Positions 44,512 through 53,110 of a stretch of 64,000 nt of DNA are shown here, one piece after another. Source of the stretch: Fimbriiglobus sp. (GTDB lineage Bacteria; Planctomycetota; Planctomycetia; Gemmatales; Gemmataceae); contig JALHQU010000008.1 of the NCBI GenBank assembly GCA_022841795.1, forward strand, positions 1-64,000. Reading direction: 5' to 3'. The position numbers and the translations under genes are program-made. Positions within the stretch are counted from its first letter, which is position 1. Every line of letters begins with the position of its first letter. The notes beneath the pieces were generated by a model, which saw only the letters and a list, made by a program, of their open reading frames with translations, did not search any database and was not told the origin of the DNA.

Positions 44512-45512
44512 GAAAACCAATCCGCCTCGTCTCGCAGGTCGCGCTGCCCCGGCGGGTCGTACAGCGTGGCCGGTAGGTTCATCGTCCGCGGCGGGGCGGC
44601 GTCCGTCAACACGATTGCCGCCAGGTGCTCGCGGCTGCGGCAGAACTCGGCCGTCCAGTCGGCTCCGGCGACGAAGAAGGCGGTGCTCAGGGCGTCGGCG
44701 TCGGCGGCAGAAGCGGCCACACAACTGGCACTGAGTACCCCGTCCGCCGGGCGGCCGGTCCGCGGGTCGAGGACGTGCCCGTACCTCCTGCCGTTGTACT
44801 CGAAATATTGGTAGGTGGCTGCCGACGTGCCGAGCGCCCGGTTCGCCAGGAACACCGAGCCGAGCGTCCGCGAATCGTCCGACGGGTGCCGCACGGCTAC
44901 CCGCCAGCCACGGATGTCGGTCGGCGGCACGCCGACGGCCAGCACGCTGCTCCCGCCGCCGTGCAGCAGCGCCGACCGGATGCCCCACTCGGACCGCAGC
45001 AGTTCGGCGGCGCGGTCCAGGGCGTACCCCTTGCCGATCGCCCCGAGGTTCAGCTCCAGGCCGGGGCGGTTGAACTTCACGGTCCGGGTCGGGGCGTCGA
45101 GGATGACGTGCCGGAACCCGGTGCGGTGCATCGCGGCGGTCAGTTCCGGTTCGCTCGGCACGCGGCCCTCCCGCTTGTAGAACCCCCAGCACTTGATGAC
45201 CGACCCGCACGCCGCGTCGAACGCCCCGCCGGTGTCGTTCGTCAGGGTGGCGCACCGCTGGAGCAGGTCGAACAGGTTCGGCTCGACGCCCGCCGAACCA
45301 GTGGTGTTCAGCCTGCTCACCTCGCTGGTGTCGCGGTACACGGTGAGCTGGTCTTCGAGTTGGTCGATCCGGTCGAGCGCGGCCTCGGCGGCGGCGATGG
45401 CGTTCGAGGTGCCGTAGGGGATGGCGATTTCGAACGTGGTGGCCATCGCCCGGCGGGACACGCGGACGAGCGCCAGGTGGCCGGGCGGAGCAGGGGGGGG
45501 AGAGAGGAACAT
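44508..45512 (-). CDS. apbE: FAD:protein FMN transferase
   Basis: This enzyme attaches FMN covalently to threonine of target flavoproteins, using FAD. The 334 residues show the family blocks: RAMATTFEIAIPYG, FDAACGSVIKCWGF (in place of VDPTxGPLxxLW), ELNLGAIGKGYALDRA, ALLHGGGSSVLAVG, and GHVLDPRTGRPADG with ASCVAASAADADALSTAFFV (metal site). No lipoprotein signal is present. The start at 45512 gives a Pro-rich N-terminus; a start nearer to residue 23 is possible. Confidence 0.92.
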   Translation of the reverse strand: MFLSPPPAPPGHLALVRVSRRAMATTFEIAIPYGTSNAIAAAEAALDRIDQLEDQLTVYRDTSEVSRLNTTGSAGVEPNLFDLLQRCATLTNDTGGAFDAACGSVIKCWGFYKREGRVPSEPELTAAMHRTGFRHVILDAPTRTVKFNRPGLELNLGAIGKGYALDRAAELLRSEWGIRSALLHGGGSSVLAVGVPPTDIRGWRVAVRHPSDDSRTLGSVFLANRALGTSAATYQYFEYNGRRYGHVLDPRTGRPADGVLSASCVAASAADADALSTAFFVAGADWTAEFCRSREHLAAIVLTDAAPPRTMNLPATLYDPPGQRDLRDEADWFS

Positions 45513-45535
45513 CTACCGGGAATGATAACCGAAAT

Positions 45536-45603
45536 GGTGAACCCCGACCGCAAGGGAGGGGGTGGGTGTTATGCCACCCCCTCTCTTGCGGTCGGGGTTC
45601 ACC
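45536..45603. repeat. Palindromic family B, copy 3
   Basis: 68 bp, with arms beginning GGTGAACCCCGACCGCAAGG. It lies between the apbE start and the RNase P RNA 3' end. Confidence 0.93.
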
Positions 45604-45617
45604 AAAGACCCGGAGTC

Positions 45618-46131
45618 GATCGGACGACCGGCCTGTAAGCCGGGTTTTGTTCCGGTCGGCGCTTGCGAGCCGGCCGGCGACGGCCATTTTTCTAGCCCCA
45701 CTGTTGCCAGTGGGGTCGAGCAGCCTACCCGCGGATCGTAACGGACCGGGCCGGTCCTGTCCGCTTATTTGGCCTTGCTTCCGGTGGGGTTTGCCGAGCC
45801 GGCGGGTCACCCCGCCGCTGGTGCGCTCTTACATTAAGGGCTTTCGCCCCGCACCGTTTCACCCTTACCCTGCGGGAAGGAACAAGGGACAAGTAGCAAG
45901 GAAAAAAGGAAAGGCTGCGATCAGCGGCTTTCTGATTTGTCCCTTCTCACTTGTTCCTTATTCCTTCCCGAAGGGCGGTTTACTTTCTGTTGCACTGTCC
46001 CGCCCGTTGGCGGCCCGCGCCGGGGCACGAGCCGTTGCCGGGGGTGGGGGTTACCCACCACCGCGCCCTGCGAAGCCCGGACTTTCCTCCCCCGGTTGCC
46101 CGGCGGCGGCCGTCCGGCCGGTCGTCCGACC
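45618..46131 (-). ncRNA. rnpB: RNase P RNA
   Basis: The catalytic RNA that matures tRNA 5' ends. All bacterial type A landmarks are present on the minus strand: GAGGAAAGTCCGGGCT after the P1/P2 start, CAGTGCAACAGAAAGTAAACCGCC, GGTAAGGGTGAAACGGTGCG, AAGAGCGCACCAGC, AAACCCCACCGGAAGCAAGG with CCAAATA, and near the 3' end ACAAAACCCGGCTTACAGGC. The ends are set by a perfect 13-bp P1 helix (46116-46128 with 45621-45633). The gene is about 510 bases, longer than usual, because helix P12 is extended by the palindrome at 45874-45969. A large protein frame over this region is spurious. Confidence 0.96.
45874..45969. repeat. Palindromic extension of RNase P helix P12
   Basis: 27-base arms (GGGAAGGAACAAGGGACAAG... 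and its near complement, with a few G-U compatible changes) enclose an inner hairpin AAAGCCGC/GCAGCCTTT. In other bacteria P12 spans about 25 bases between the same flanks; here it spans about 105. Confidence 0.85.
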
Positions 46132-46139
46132 GACACTGT

Positions 46140-46167
46140 ACTGTATCCGACGCCGGGGGCTGTTGAA
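46140..46167 (-). promoter_or_regulatory. Possible rnpB promoter
   Basis: On the minus strand, TTCAAC, a 16-base spacer and TACAGT place transcription start near 46133, at the expected RNA 5' end. The -35 box is weak. Confidence 0.4.
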
Positions 46168-46171
46168 AGGT

Positions 46172-47260
46172 TCACGCCGAGGTGGCGATCGGCTCGCCGG
46201 TGAACTGCTTGACCACGCACCTGTTCCGCCCGCCGGTCTTGGCCGCGGCCAGAGCCTCCGCCGCCACCTCCCGCATCCGCTCGAAGTCGGCCGGGATGTT
46301 GGCGTCGGCTACCACGAACCCGCCGCTGACGGTGACCGGGATGTGCCCGCCGTTGTGCGTCACCTGCATCCGCTCCACCTCCGCCCGCAGCCGCTCGGCC
46401 AGCACCTCCGCCCCGCCCTGGTCGGTGTCCGGGGCGACCAGCAGGAACTCCTCCCCGCCCACCCGCCCGATGGCGTCGGTGCCCCGCACGGTCAGTTGCA
46501 GGGTCTTGGCCAGCGCCACCAGCGCCGTGTCCCCGCCGGACAGCAGGTAGCGGGTGTTGATCTGCTTGAACCAGTCGGCGTCGATCAGCCCGAAGGTGAT
46601 CGGGGCCGGGGTGCGGGCGCGGCGGAGCAACTCCTGCCGGGCGATCATCTCGATCGACCGGCGGTTGGGCAGCCCGGTGAGTTGGTCGGTGAGGGCCAGC
46701 TTCTCGAGCATCTGGTTCATCAGCTTCAGCTCGCGGGTCCGCTCGTCCACCCGCCGCTCCAGGTCCAGGTTGAGCGACCGCAGCTCTTCCAGCAGCCGCT
46801 CGTGGCTCCGCTCCAGGAGCACCCCGCGAGCCACCTCCCGCAGGTGGGCCACCAGGTCTTCCGCCCGCCACGGCTTGAGGATCAGCCGGTGAACGCGGCC
46901 GCGGTTGATGGCGTCCACCGCGTCCTGGAGGGAGGCGGTGCCGGAGATGAGTACGCGGGCGGTGCGGGGGGAGGCGTGGTACACCCAGTCGAGCAGTTGC
47001 ACCCCGGACGAGTCCGGCAGGGTGAGGTCGGCGATGACGATGTCCGGCGGGCGGTCCTCGACCTGCGTGCGGGCTTCGGCGGCGGAGGCGGCGGTCTGAA
47101 CGTCGAAATGATACCCGAGTTGCTGTCGGAGCAATGCCAGGATCGCCGGCTCGTCGTCCACGGCCAGGACGGCGCACTTGTACTGAGGGGGAGGCATGGC
47201 CGGATTTCCGCGGTCAGCGGCCGAGGGGGCGACAACCGGGCGAGTGTTCAGGGGTTCCAT
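46172..47260 (-). CDS. Response regulator with GGDEF domain (diguanylate cyclase)
   Basis: A 362-residue protein with GGAGG 9 bases before the ATG. Residues 27-150 form a receiver domain (VLAVDDEP acidic pair, phospho-acceptor Asp in VIADLTLP, Lys in LILKPW). A coiled coil with heptads (LLEELRSLNLDLERRVDER) links it to the GGDEF domain at about 190-350, with LTDQLTGLPNRRS and the active site RVGGEEFLLV. The GGEEF form is compatible with cyclic di-GMP synthesis. No I-site RxxD is obvious. No histidine kinase is adjacent. Confidence 0.92.
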   Translation of the reverse strand: MEPLNTRPVVAPSAADRGNPAMPPPQYKCAVLAVDDEPAILALLRQQLGYHFDVQTAASAAEARTQVEDRPPDIVIADLTLPDSSGVQLLDWVYHASPRTARVLISGTASLQDAVDAINRGRVHRLILKPWRAEDLVAHLREVARGVLLERSHERLLEELRSLNLDLERRVDERTRELKLMNQMLEKLALTDQLTGLPNRRSIEMIARQELLRRARTPAPITFGLIDADWFKQINTRYLLSGGDTALVALAKTLQLTVRGTDAIGRVGGEEFLLVAPDTDQGGAEVLAERLRAEVERMQVTHNGGHIPVTVSGGFVVADANIPADFERMREVAAEALAAAKTGGRNRCVVKQFTGEPIATSA

Positions 47261-47476
47261 CAAAGCACAACCTCCTTGCTGTGGCGTTGAAACTGAAACC
47301 CGATTCCCCATCCAGGTGCCGAAAAATAGTGCGCTTTTTGCGATCCGGACGGGTTTTTCCGACATTTCGACACGGGCCGAAATCCGTCACATTCCGGAGA
47401 CTCGGGCAGGTTCTCTCATCCGTATGCGAAACCGCGACAGTTGGGAAGAAAAAAGCGGGGAAACCGGGTTGCGTTC

Positions 47477-47505
47477 TTGATCACCCCCGCCGGACCGTTT
47501 ACAAT
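47477..47505 (+). promoter_or_regulatory. Promoter of the group 2 sigma factor gene
   Basis: TTGATC (47477-47482), a 17-base spacer and TACAAT (47500-47505) form a near-consensus promoter. Transcription would start near 47512, about 350 bases before the sigma gene. Confidence 0.6.
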
Positions 47506-47517
47506 CGGCTCGTTGTA

Positions 47518-47748
47518 ATGACTGAAGGGTCACCCTGGACCCCCGACGCGACGCTGGTCGACGCCTACAACCCGGCGATTCTTGGCCCCCCCGGCCCTCG
47601 CGGACGTAACCCGTCCGCCGGCCACCAGCCACACGGCTACCCCCGGCCAAGATCGACCGCACCGGCGACCCCCGACCTCCGCGTTTTTTTATTCCAGGAA
47701 CGTCCCTTCTTCCTCCGACGGTACTATTTCCCACCCACCCCGGTCTAG
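47518..47748 (+). CDS. Possible upstream reading frame in the sigma factor leader
   Basis: An ATG lies 12 bases after the -10 box and opens a 76-codon frame (MTEGSPWTPDATLVDAYN at the start), rich in Pro and Arg and ending PPTPV. No ribosome site precedes it, so it would have to be translated from a very short leader. It may be a regulatory upstream frame or chance. Confidence 0.25.
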   Translation: MTEGSPWTPDATLVDAYNPAILGPPGPRGRNPSAGHQPHGYPRPRSTAPATPDLRVFLFQERPFFLRRYYFPPTPV

Positions 47749-47860
47749 CCCACCGGACGAACGGGAAGTGCTGGCCCACCGGACCGCTCGCCCGAAGCTG
47801 CGGTCCGGGACTGGGTGTGCCGTCGTTTTGTGATTCACACCACCTGGGGAGTAACCTGTA

Positions 47861-48868
47861 ATGACCACCGCGAGGCGGACCCGGAAAGCGTCGTCGGCCG
47901 TTGTCGTCGACGAAACCACCGTCACCACCTTCTCCTCCGACCTGCTGACCCCCGAAGAGGAGCGGGAGCTGCTGACGAGCTTCTGGGACTGCAAGAACGA
48001 GTTGGTCCGGGTGCTCCTCCGCCACTTCCCCGACCTGCGGGCCGCTCGCCCGCCGCTCGAGCCGTGGCCGATGGCCCAGTTCATCCGCGACAACTGCACC
48101 GCCGCCACCCGCGAGGTGATGGCCGTCCGCCGCCTGCACAACCGCTACGTCCACTACAAACACCGCCTCGCCAGCGCGAACATCCGCCTCGCCGCCCACG
48201 TCGCCAAGCGGTTCCGCCACCACAGCCTGGCGTACACCGACCTGCTCCAGGAAGCGGTGTGCGGGCTGATGCAAGCCATCGATCGGTTCGACGTGTCCCA
48301 CGGCACCCGCCTCGCGACTTACGCCACTTGGTGGATCCGGCAAACCCTGCAAATCGCCGTCGCCCGCCAGAGCCACCTGGTCAGCCTGTCGCCCCACCAC
48401 CTGCAAGAACTGGGCCTGTTGCAGCAGGAAAGTGAAGCCCTGGCCCACGGCGGCAAGCACATCCCCAGCCCGCAGGAGTTGGCCCAGCGGACCGGCAGCA
48501 GCCTGGAACACCTGAACCACCTGCAAACCGCCACCCGCACCCCGGTCAGCCTGAACGCCGTCCTCGACGACGACAGCGACTTCAAGCTGACCGAGGCCAT
48601 GCCGGACACCCAGACGCTCACCCTGCACGAGAACAACGAGCGGCAGGAAGCGCTCAAGTTCCTGATGGAAAACCTGCGGCCCCGCGAGCGGAAGGTGCTC
48701 GACCTACGGTTCGGGCTGACCGGCAACGGCACGCACAGCCTGCGGCAGATCGGTCATCTGCTCCGCATCTCGAAGGAGCGGGTCCGCCAGATCCAGAACC
48801 GGGCGCTCGAAAAGCTGAAGGCGAACGCCGAGCGCGTCGGCTGGGAGCCGACCCTGCTGCTGGAGTAA
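47861..48868 (+). CDS. Group 2 sigma-70 factor (RpoD/RpoS-like)
   Basis: A 335-residue primary-like sigma factor. Region 2 is clear: DLLQEAVCGLMQAIDRFD (2.2), then HGTRLATYATWWIRQTLQIAV (2.3-2.4; here THE WWIRQ motif). Region 3 has an HIPSPQELAQRTG segment. Region 4 has LRPRERKVLDLRFGL and SLRQIGHLLRISKERVRQIQNRALEKL. Region 1.1 is absent, so it is not the main housekeeping factor. The N-terminal 35 residues are low complexity. GGGGAG lies about 12 bases before the ATG. It is preceded by a long leader and followed by a terminator. Confidence 0.93.
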   Translation: MTTARRTRKASSAVVVDETTVTTFSSDLLTPEEERELLTSFWDCKNELVRVLLRHFPDLRAARPPLEPWPMAQFIRDNCTAATREVMAVRRLHNRYVHYKHRLASANIRLAAHVAKRFRHHSLAYTDLLQEAVCGLMQAIDRFDVSHGTRLATYATWWIRQTLQIAVARQSHLVSLSPHHLQELGLLQQESEALAHGGKHIPSPQELAQRTGSSLEHLNHLQTATRTPVSLNAVLDDDSDFKLTEAMPDTQTLTLHENNERQEALKFLMENLRPRERKVLDLRFGLTGNGTHSLRQIGHLLRISKERVRQIQNRALEKLKANAERVGWEPTLLLE

Positions 48869-48896
48869 CAACCCGAATTTCCGTTGGAACCGGACC

Positions 48897-48932
48897 CCGG
48901 CCCCGTGTATCAACACGGGGCCGGTTTCGTTT
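48897..48932 (+). terminator. Terminator after the sigma factor gene
   Basis: An 11-bp perfect stem (CCGGCCCCGTG) with a 6-base loop, followed by TTTCGTTT. Confidence 0.8.
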
Positions 48933-48957
48933 CACCCCGCCCCCGCCGAGCCTCCTC

Positions 48958-50511
48958 ATGCGCCCGACTGCCTGTCTCCTGGCACTGGCCTTCTTACTCC
49001 CCGTTACCGGCGCCGCCGAACTCGACGTCAAGCCGATCGACGCGGTGGTCGAGAAGGCGATGAAAGAGTTGCAAGCCCCCGGCGTGGCGGTGGTGGTGGT
49101 GAAGGGCGACGAGGTGGTCCACCTGAAGGGGTACGGGGTGAAGAAACACGGCTCGGAGGTGGCCGTCACCCCGGACACGGTGTTCCCCATCGCCTCCTGC
49201 TCGAAGGCGTTCACCGCCACCCTGCTCGGCATGGCCATCGACGAGGGTCGCGCCCGCTGGGACGACCGGGTGATCGACTTCCTGCCGGCGTTCCGTCTGT
49301 CCGACCCGTCCGCCGACCGGGACGTGACCCTCCGCGACCTGCTCTGTCACCGCACCGGCATGCCCCGGCACGACGCCCTGTGGGCCGGGCTGACGAACAA
49401 CACCGGCGAGCTCATCTTCCGCTGGACGAAGGCCACCCCGTCCACCCCGTTCCGCACCACCTGGGAGTACACCAACGTCCCGTTCACCACCGCCAGCCTG
49501 ATTACGGGCAACCTGTTCAACGGCGGGTGGAACGGGGCGGTGCGGAAGCGGCTGTTCGAGCCGCTGGGCATGAAAGCCACCAGCTCCACGTTCAAGGCCG
49601 GGCACCTGGCCGACGACCGGGCCGACCTACACTACCTGACGTTCGACAAGCAGGTGAAGCCGGCGGCGTGGGACGAGATCGACCACGCGCTCGGCGCCGG
49701 GTGCGTCAACTCCACCGCCCGCGACATGGGCCAGTGGCTGCGGTGCCAGTTGAACGATGGCAAGCTCGACGGCAAGCAGGTGATCCCCGCCGCGGTCATC
49801 AAGGAGACCCGCACCCAGCAAATGCTGGTGCGGCCGACCGGCCCGTTCGTGCCGTACTTCCCGGAGAAGGCGGGCAAGTTCACCACCTACGGCCTCGGCT
49901 GGTTCGTCCACGACTACCGCGGGAACGTGTGCGTGTCGCACGGCGGCACCCTGACCGGCCTGCGGGCGCAGGTGATGATGGTGCCGGACAAGAAGGTGGC
50001 GGTGTTCGTGGTGTGCAACCTGAAGCCGTGCTTCCTGCCGGAAGCGGTGGCGAAGACGGTCCTTGATCAACTGCTCGGGCTGCCCGCGGAGGACTGGGTG
50101 GCGTTCTACAAGGGCGAGCTGACCCGGCTGGACCAGAAGATCGCCGACGACCGGAAGAAGCGGGCCGACGACCGCAAGCCGGACACCAAGCCAGTGTTGC
50201 CGCTGCCCAAGTACGCCGGGCGGTACGAGCAGCCGGCCTACGGGCGGGCGGAAATCAGCGAGAAGGACGGCGAGCTGACGCTGAAGTGGGGCAAGTCGGC
50301 GTTCCGGCTGGAACACTACCAGTTCGACACGTTCACCGGGGTGATGGTGGAGCCGAAGGCGGAGGTGTACCTGGCCGACCGCAGCACCTACGACGTGCAG
50401 TTCCGCATCGGGCCGAACGGCGAGGTGGACGCGGTGCGGTTCATGGACCAGGTGTTCACCCGCCTGCCGCCCCCGCCGGAGAAGAAGGAGAAAGAGGCAG
50501 AGAAGAAGTAG
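48958..50511 (+). CDS. Serine hydrolase, class C beta-lactamase-related
   Basis: A 517-residue exported protein with a signal peptide (about residues 1-19). The active site is complete for the family: SCSK (SxxK) in FPIASCSKAFTA, YTN (YxN) in TWEYTNVPF, and HGG in VSHGGTLTGLR replacing KTG. After about residue 390 a C-terminal domain of beta strands (PLPKYAGRYEQPAYG) looks like the DUF3471 lipocalin-like module often attached to such esterases or D-aminopeptidases. It ends in a Lys/Glu-rich tail. The substrate is unknown and true beta-lactamase activity is not implied. Confidence 0.88.
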   Translation: MRPTACLLALAFLLPVTGAAELDVKPIDAVVEKAMKELQAPGVAVVVVKGDEVVHLKGYGVKKHGSEVAVTPDTVFPIASCSKAFTATLLGMAIDEGRARWDDRVIDFLPAFRLSDPSADRDVTLRDLLCHRTGMPRHDALWAGLTNNTGELIFRWTKATPSTPFRTTWEYTNVPFTTASLITGNLFNGGWNGAVRKRLFEPLGMKATSSTFKAGHLADDRADLHYLTFDKQVKPAAWDEIDHALGAGCVNSTARDMGQWLRCQLNDGKLDGKQVIPAAVIKETRTQQMLVRPTGPFVPYFPEKAGKFTTYGLGWFVHDYRGNVCVSHGGTLTGLRAQVMMVPDKKVAVFVVCNLKPCFLPEAVAKTVLDQLLGLPAEDWVAFYKGELTRLDQKIADDRKKRADDRKPDTKPVLPLPKYAGRYEQPAYGRAEISEKDGELTLKWGKSAFRLEHYQFDTFTGVMVEPKAEVYLADRSTYDVQFRIGPNGEVDAVRFMDQVFTRLPPPPEKKEKEAEKK

Positions 50512-50536
50512 GCGGCGCGAGCCGGGAGCGGTTTGT

Positions 50537-50601
50537 GGCGAGCCGGGAGCGTGAGCGACCGGAGCAATGAAACCTCCGGTCGATCACGCTCCCGGCTCGC
50601 C
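50537..50601. repeat. Palindromic element family A, copy 4
   Basis: 28-base arms with a 9-base loop (65 bp) and one mismatched pair. A fragment of the same left arm (GCGAGCCGGGAGCGG) lies just upstream at 50517-50531, so two insertions or a partial duplication occurred here. Confidence 0.92.
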
Positions 50602-50614
50602 GAAGAGGGCACCG

Positions 50615-51334
50615 TCACTTCTTCTCGATCGGCCTGATTTCGAACTCGCTGAACGAGACGGTGTGTGCTTTCGACGAGGCGTGCTGGGCGAACAGCGAAA
50701 CCGACAAATCACCTTCCGGCAGGTGATCCCTCACACGCAATGCGCTGGTCCAACTCTTGCCATCGGTCGTGTACTCCGCGTCCACGTTCTTGCCCTTCCG
50801 GGTGTACCTCATCACGAGCGACTCACACTCCAGACGGTTGCTTTGGCCGAACCCGCCGAACCCGCCCACGCACAAACTCGGTGGCAGTTCGAACGGGCAG
50901 CCGGATCGGACTACTTCGCCGTCGATCTGATACCTCGAAAAACCACACCGGAACCACGGATCTATTGGACCCGATCCACGGAGTTGGACCCCCCCGGCCA
51001 CAGCTTTGACCCGGAGTTTCTTCTCCACCAGTTCGTCCAAGACAGTGGCCTGTTCATCGAGATGGACTTCGATGCGGACGGTCAGTTCGAAATCACCTTT
51101 CACCTCCCTCGTCACCCGTGGGGCGGTGTCCGTTTCGTGCGTCAGGTCCCGCACCTCGTTCGCCGGCAGGGTGATCTTCAGCTTGGTGCCGTCGAGTTCG
51201 AACTTGGAGTCGCCCTTCGGGTCCACCACCTTGCCGTACCGCTTCTCGATCGCCTGCCGCTCGGTGTCCTTCGGCACCGGGGCGGCGACGGCGAGCGGGG
51301 CCAGGGCGAGCAGCACGAACGCACAGCGGGTCAT
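50615..51334 (-). CDS. Secreted protein with a jelly-roll-like domain
   Basis: A 239-residue protein with a signal peptide (cleavage after AVA, about residue 17). The mature part shows beta-rich alternation with GDFELTVRIEVHLD, a long helix-like stretch, CGFSRYQIDGE, and VMRYTRKGKNVDAEYTTDGKSW followed by LSVSLFAQHASS. This order resembles DUF1349/LamG-like concanavalin folds, where such strands form a sugar-binding sandwich. The assignment is by pattern. It is downstream of the DUF1559-type gene on the same strand, with 91 bases between. Confidence 0.6.
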   Translation of the reverse strand: MTRCAFVLLALAPLAVAAPVPKDTERQAIEKRYGKVVDPKGDSKFELDGTKLKITLPANEVRDLTHETDTAPRVTREVKGDFELTVRIEVHLDEQATVLDELVEKKLRVKAVAGGVQLRGSGPIDPWFRCGFSRYQIDGEVVRSGCPFELPPSLCVGGFGGFGQSNRLECESLVMRYTRKGKNVDAEYTTDGKSWTSALRVRDHLPEGDLSVSLFAQHASSKAHTVSFSEFEIRPIEKK

Positions 51335-51425
51335 GGGGCACTTCCGGGGTTGAGGCCACCCGAGCGTGGTTCGGTTCGCCCCGTTGGGGCGGGCGTCAGC
51401 ACGAGTTCGACCGCGGAACCGGCCG

Positions 51426-53033
51426 TCACTTCTTCGCCTTCGGCGGCACCGCGTACTCGACGTGTTCGGCCGGCAGCGGCTCGACCGGCTCGCCGCCGGC
51501 GATGGTCAGCAGGTACGCGAGGTCGTGGGCCGGTAGCGACGGCTTGTAGTACACCACCGTGCCGTCCGCCAGCACCGCGTGGAACTCGCCCGGCCGGGCG
51601 CGGCCGAGCTTCGGCGGCACCACCTTCACGATCCCGCCGCCCTTCGGCTGTTCGGCCGCGGGAGCCGGCCACAACTCCAACTCGTCCGGCTTGGTCCACG
51701 GCACGGTCGTCTGCCCCTCGGCGAACAGGATGGTCAGCGACAGGCCGTCGGCGAAGTCGGTGAGCCGGCGGCCGGGCACCGGCCGGCCGGGTTCGCCGGC
51801 CAGCGGCGGCGGCTTCTGCCCCGGCTGGAGCACCGGCGCGAACACCACCCCCTGCGGGCCGCGGGTCGTCCGGAAGTAGGTGTGTCCGGCGGTCAGCTTG
51901 GCCCCGCCGGACAGGAACACCTCGGGCATCGGGTCGAGCAGCTTCTTGTTGTGCTCGCTGTCCCACGGCTCGGCCAGGCGGAACTGCTTGTACAGGTTCT
52001 CGTGCCCGAGGTACGGCAGCAGTTGCACCCGCCAGCTCAGCCCGACCGCGTCCTTCGACGCGATCACCCCGGCCGGCAGGTGGCCGTTCGCGTCGTGGTA
52101 CAGCATGGCCGCGGCGTGCAGGGCTTGCAGCCGCGCGACGGTGGTGCGGTGGTCGGCCGCGTCGTACCTGTTCGGGTGGACGTCGGTCGGCGGCTTCTTC
52201 GCCGGCGGCGCCCCCTGCGGGTGCTTGATCGCGTTCAGATCGACCACCTCCCCGCCGCTCACGGTGATGAGCGCCCGCAGGGTGGCCTCGGGCATGGACT
52301 CCGGGAACCAGTTCACCTGCCCGTCGCCCATCACCCCGTGGAACCCGCCGGGGAACACCCCGCCGAGTTTGGGCAGCGGCTTCAGGTCGTTCGGGGTCGC
52401 CCCGTCGTACGCCAACTCGTCCGGCTTGGTCCACACCACCGGGTCGGCCGCCTCGGCCACGAACAGGGTGTTCGCCACCCCGTCGGGGATGCCGACGAAC
52501 GCCCGCCCGCGGATCGGGTGGCCCGGCTGGCCGGATGTCGGCGTCGGGGTCGGGATGAACGCCGCCGGCCCGGTGAACGCCCGCAGGTGGGTGTGCCCCT
52601 TCTCGGCCTTCTTGCCCGGCGAGGCGAACACCGCCGGCATCTGGTCGATCAGCTTCTTGTTGTGTTCGCTGTCCCACGGCTCGTCCTGCTTAAATTGGCG
52701 GAACAGGTTCTCCTGGTCCAGGAACGGCAGGATCGTCACCCGCCAGCTCAGCCCCACCCCGCCTTTCTTGTAGACGCCCACGGGCAGGAAGCCCCAACTC
52801 GACTCGTAGTTGTGAATTGCCAGACCGATCTGTTTCAGGTTCTTCTGCGCCACCTCTTTGTCGGACGGTGGGGTCGGCGGTTTCGGCGCGTCCGGGGGCG
52901 GCATCTTGATGTCGATCGGCGGGACGGCCGGCACCGTCGGCCGGGTGCCGGTCGGGTCGGTGTTCGCCTTCGGCCCGCACCCGGCGAGCGGAACGGCGAC
53001 GAGCGCGGCAACGAGCGGGATGAACCGAGACAT
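51426..53033 (-). CDS. Lipoprotein with two DUF1559-type domains
   Basis: A 535-residue protein. The signal ends in lipobox PLAG-Cys19, and a Pro-rich linker follows. Two tandem copies of the DUF1559 pattern are present: NLKQIGLAIHNYESSWGFLPVGV...DSEHNKKLID near residues 65-140 and LQALHAAAMLYHDANGHLPAGV...DSEHNKKLLD near 320-390, each ending in an H-x-DGxVxW/Y strand (MGDGQVNWF, LADGTVVYY). DUF1559 proteins usually have a pilin-like N-terminal methylation motif; here it is replaced by a lipobox. Function is unknown. It is divergent from pyrC. Confidence 0.85.
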   Translation of the reverse strand: MSRFIPLVAALVAVPLAGCGPKANTDPTGTRPTVPAVPPIDIKMPPPDAPKPPTPPSDKEVAQKNLKQIGLAIHNYESSWGFLPVGVYKKGGVGLSWRVTILPFLDQENLFRQFKQDEPWDSEHNKKLIDQMPAVFASPGKKAEKGHTHLRAFTGPAAFIPTPTPTSGQPGHPIRGRAFVGIPDGVANTLFVAEAADPVVWTKPDELAYDGATPNDLKPLPKLGGVFPGGFHGVMGDGQVNWFPESMPEATLRALITVSGGEVVDLNAIKHPQGAPPAKKPPTDVHPNRYDAADHRTTVARLQALHAAAMLYHDANGHLPAGVIASKDAVGLSWRVQLLPYLGHENLYKQFRLAEPWDSEHNKKLLDPMPEVFLSGGAKLTAGHTYFRTTRGPQGVVFAPVLQPGQKPPPLAGEPGRPVPGRRLTDFADGLSLTILFAEGQTTVPWTKPDELELWPAPAAEQPKGGGIVKVVPPKLGRARPGEFHAVLADGTVVYYKPSLPAHDLAYLLTIAGGEPVEPLPAEHVEYAVPPKAKK

Positions 53034-53097
53034 GACGATTCCCTCCGGAGGTGGAGGGAGTGTACCCGCCGTCCACACCGGCTACAACCGGCGGCCA

Positions 53098-53103
53098 TAC
53101 ACT
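53098..53103 (+). promoter_or_regulatory. Possible -10 box directly before pyrC
   Basis: TACACT lies 7 bases before the pyrC ATG, the same spacing as TATAAT before aroC. No ribosome site is present in the 7 bases. A leaderless transcript would explain both. Confidence 0.35.
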
Positions 53104-53110
53104 ATCGCCC

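Larger units (their letters stand above)
47261..47860. other. 600-base intergenic stretch between the GGDEF and sigma factor genes
   Basis: It contains the ribosome site of the GGDEF gene near 47270, the plus-strand promoter at 47477-47505 and a long sigma factor leader. Direct TTTT runs occur near 47684-47690. No palindromic family member is seen here, unlike most gaps in the window. Confidence 0.5.

Noticed and set aside
45566-47290. A 574-codon plus-strand open frame
   Set aside because: It overlies the RNase P RNA and runs antisense to the GGDEF gene; no family resemblance.
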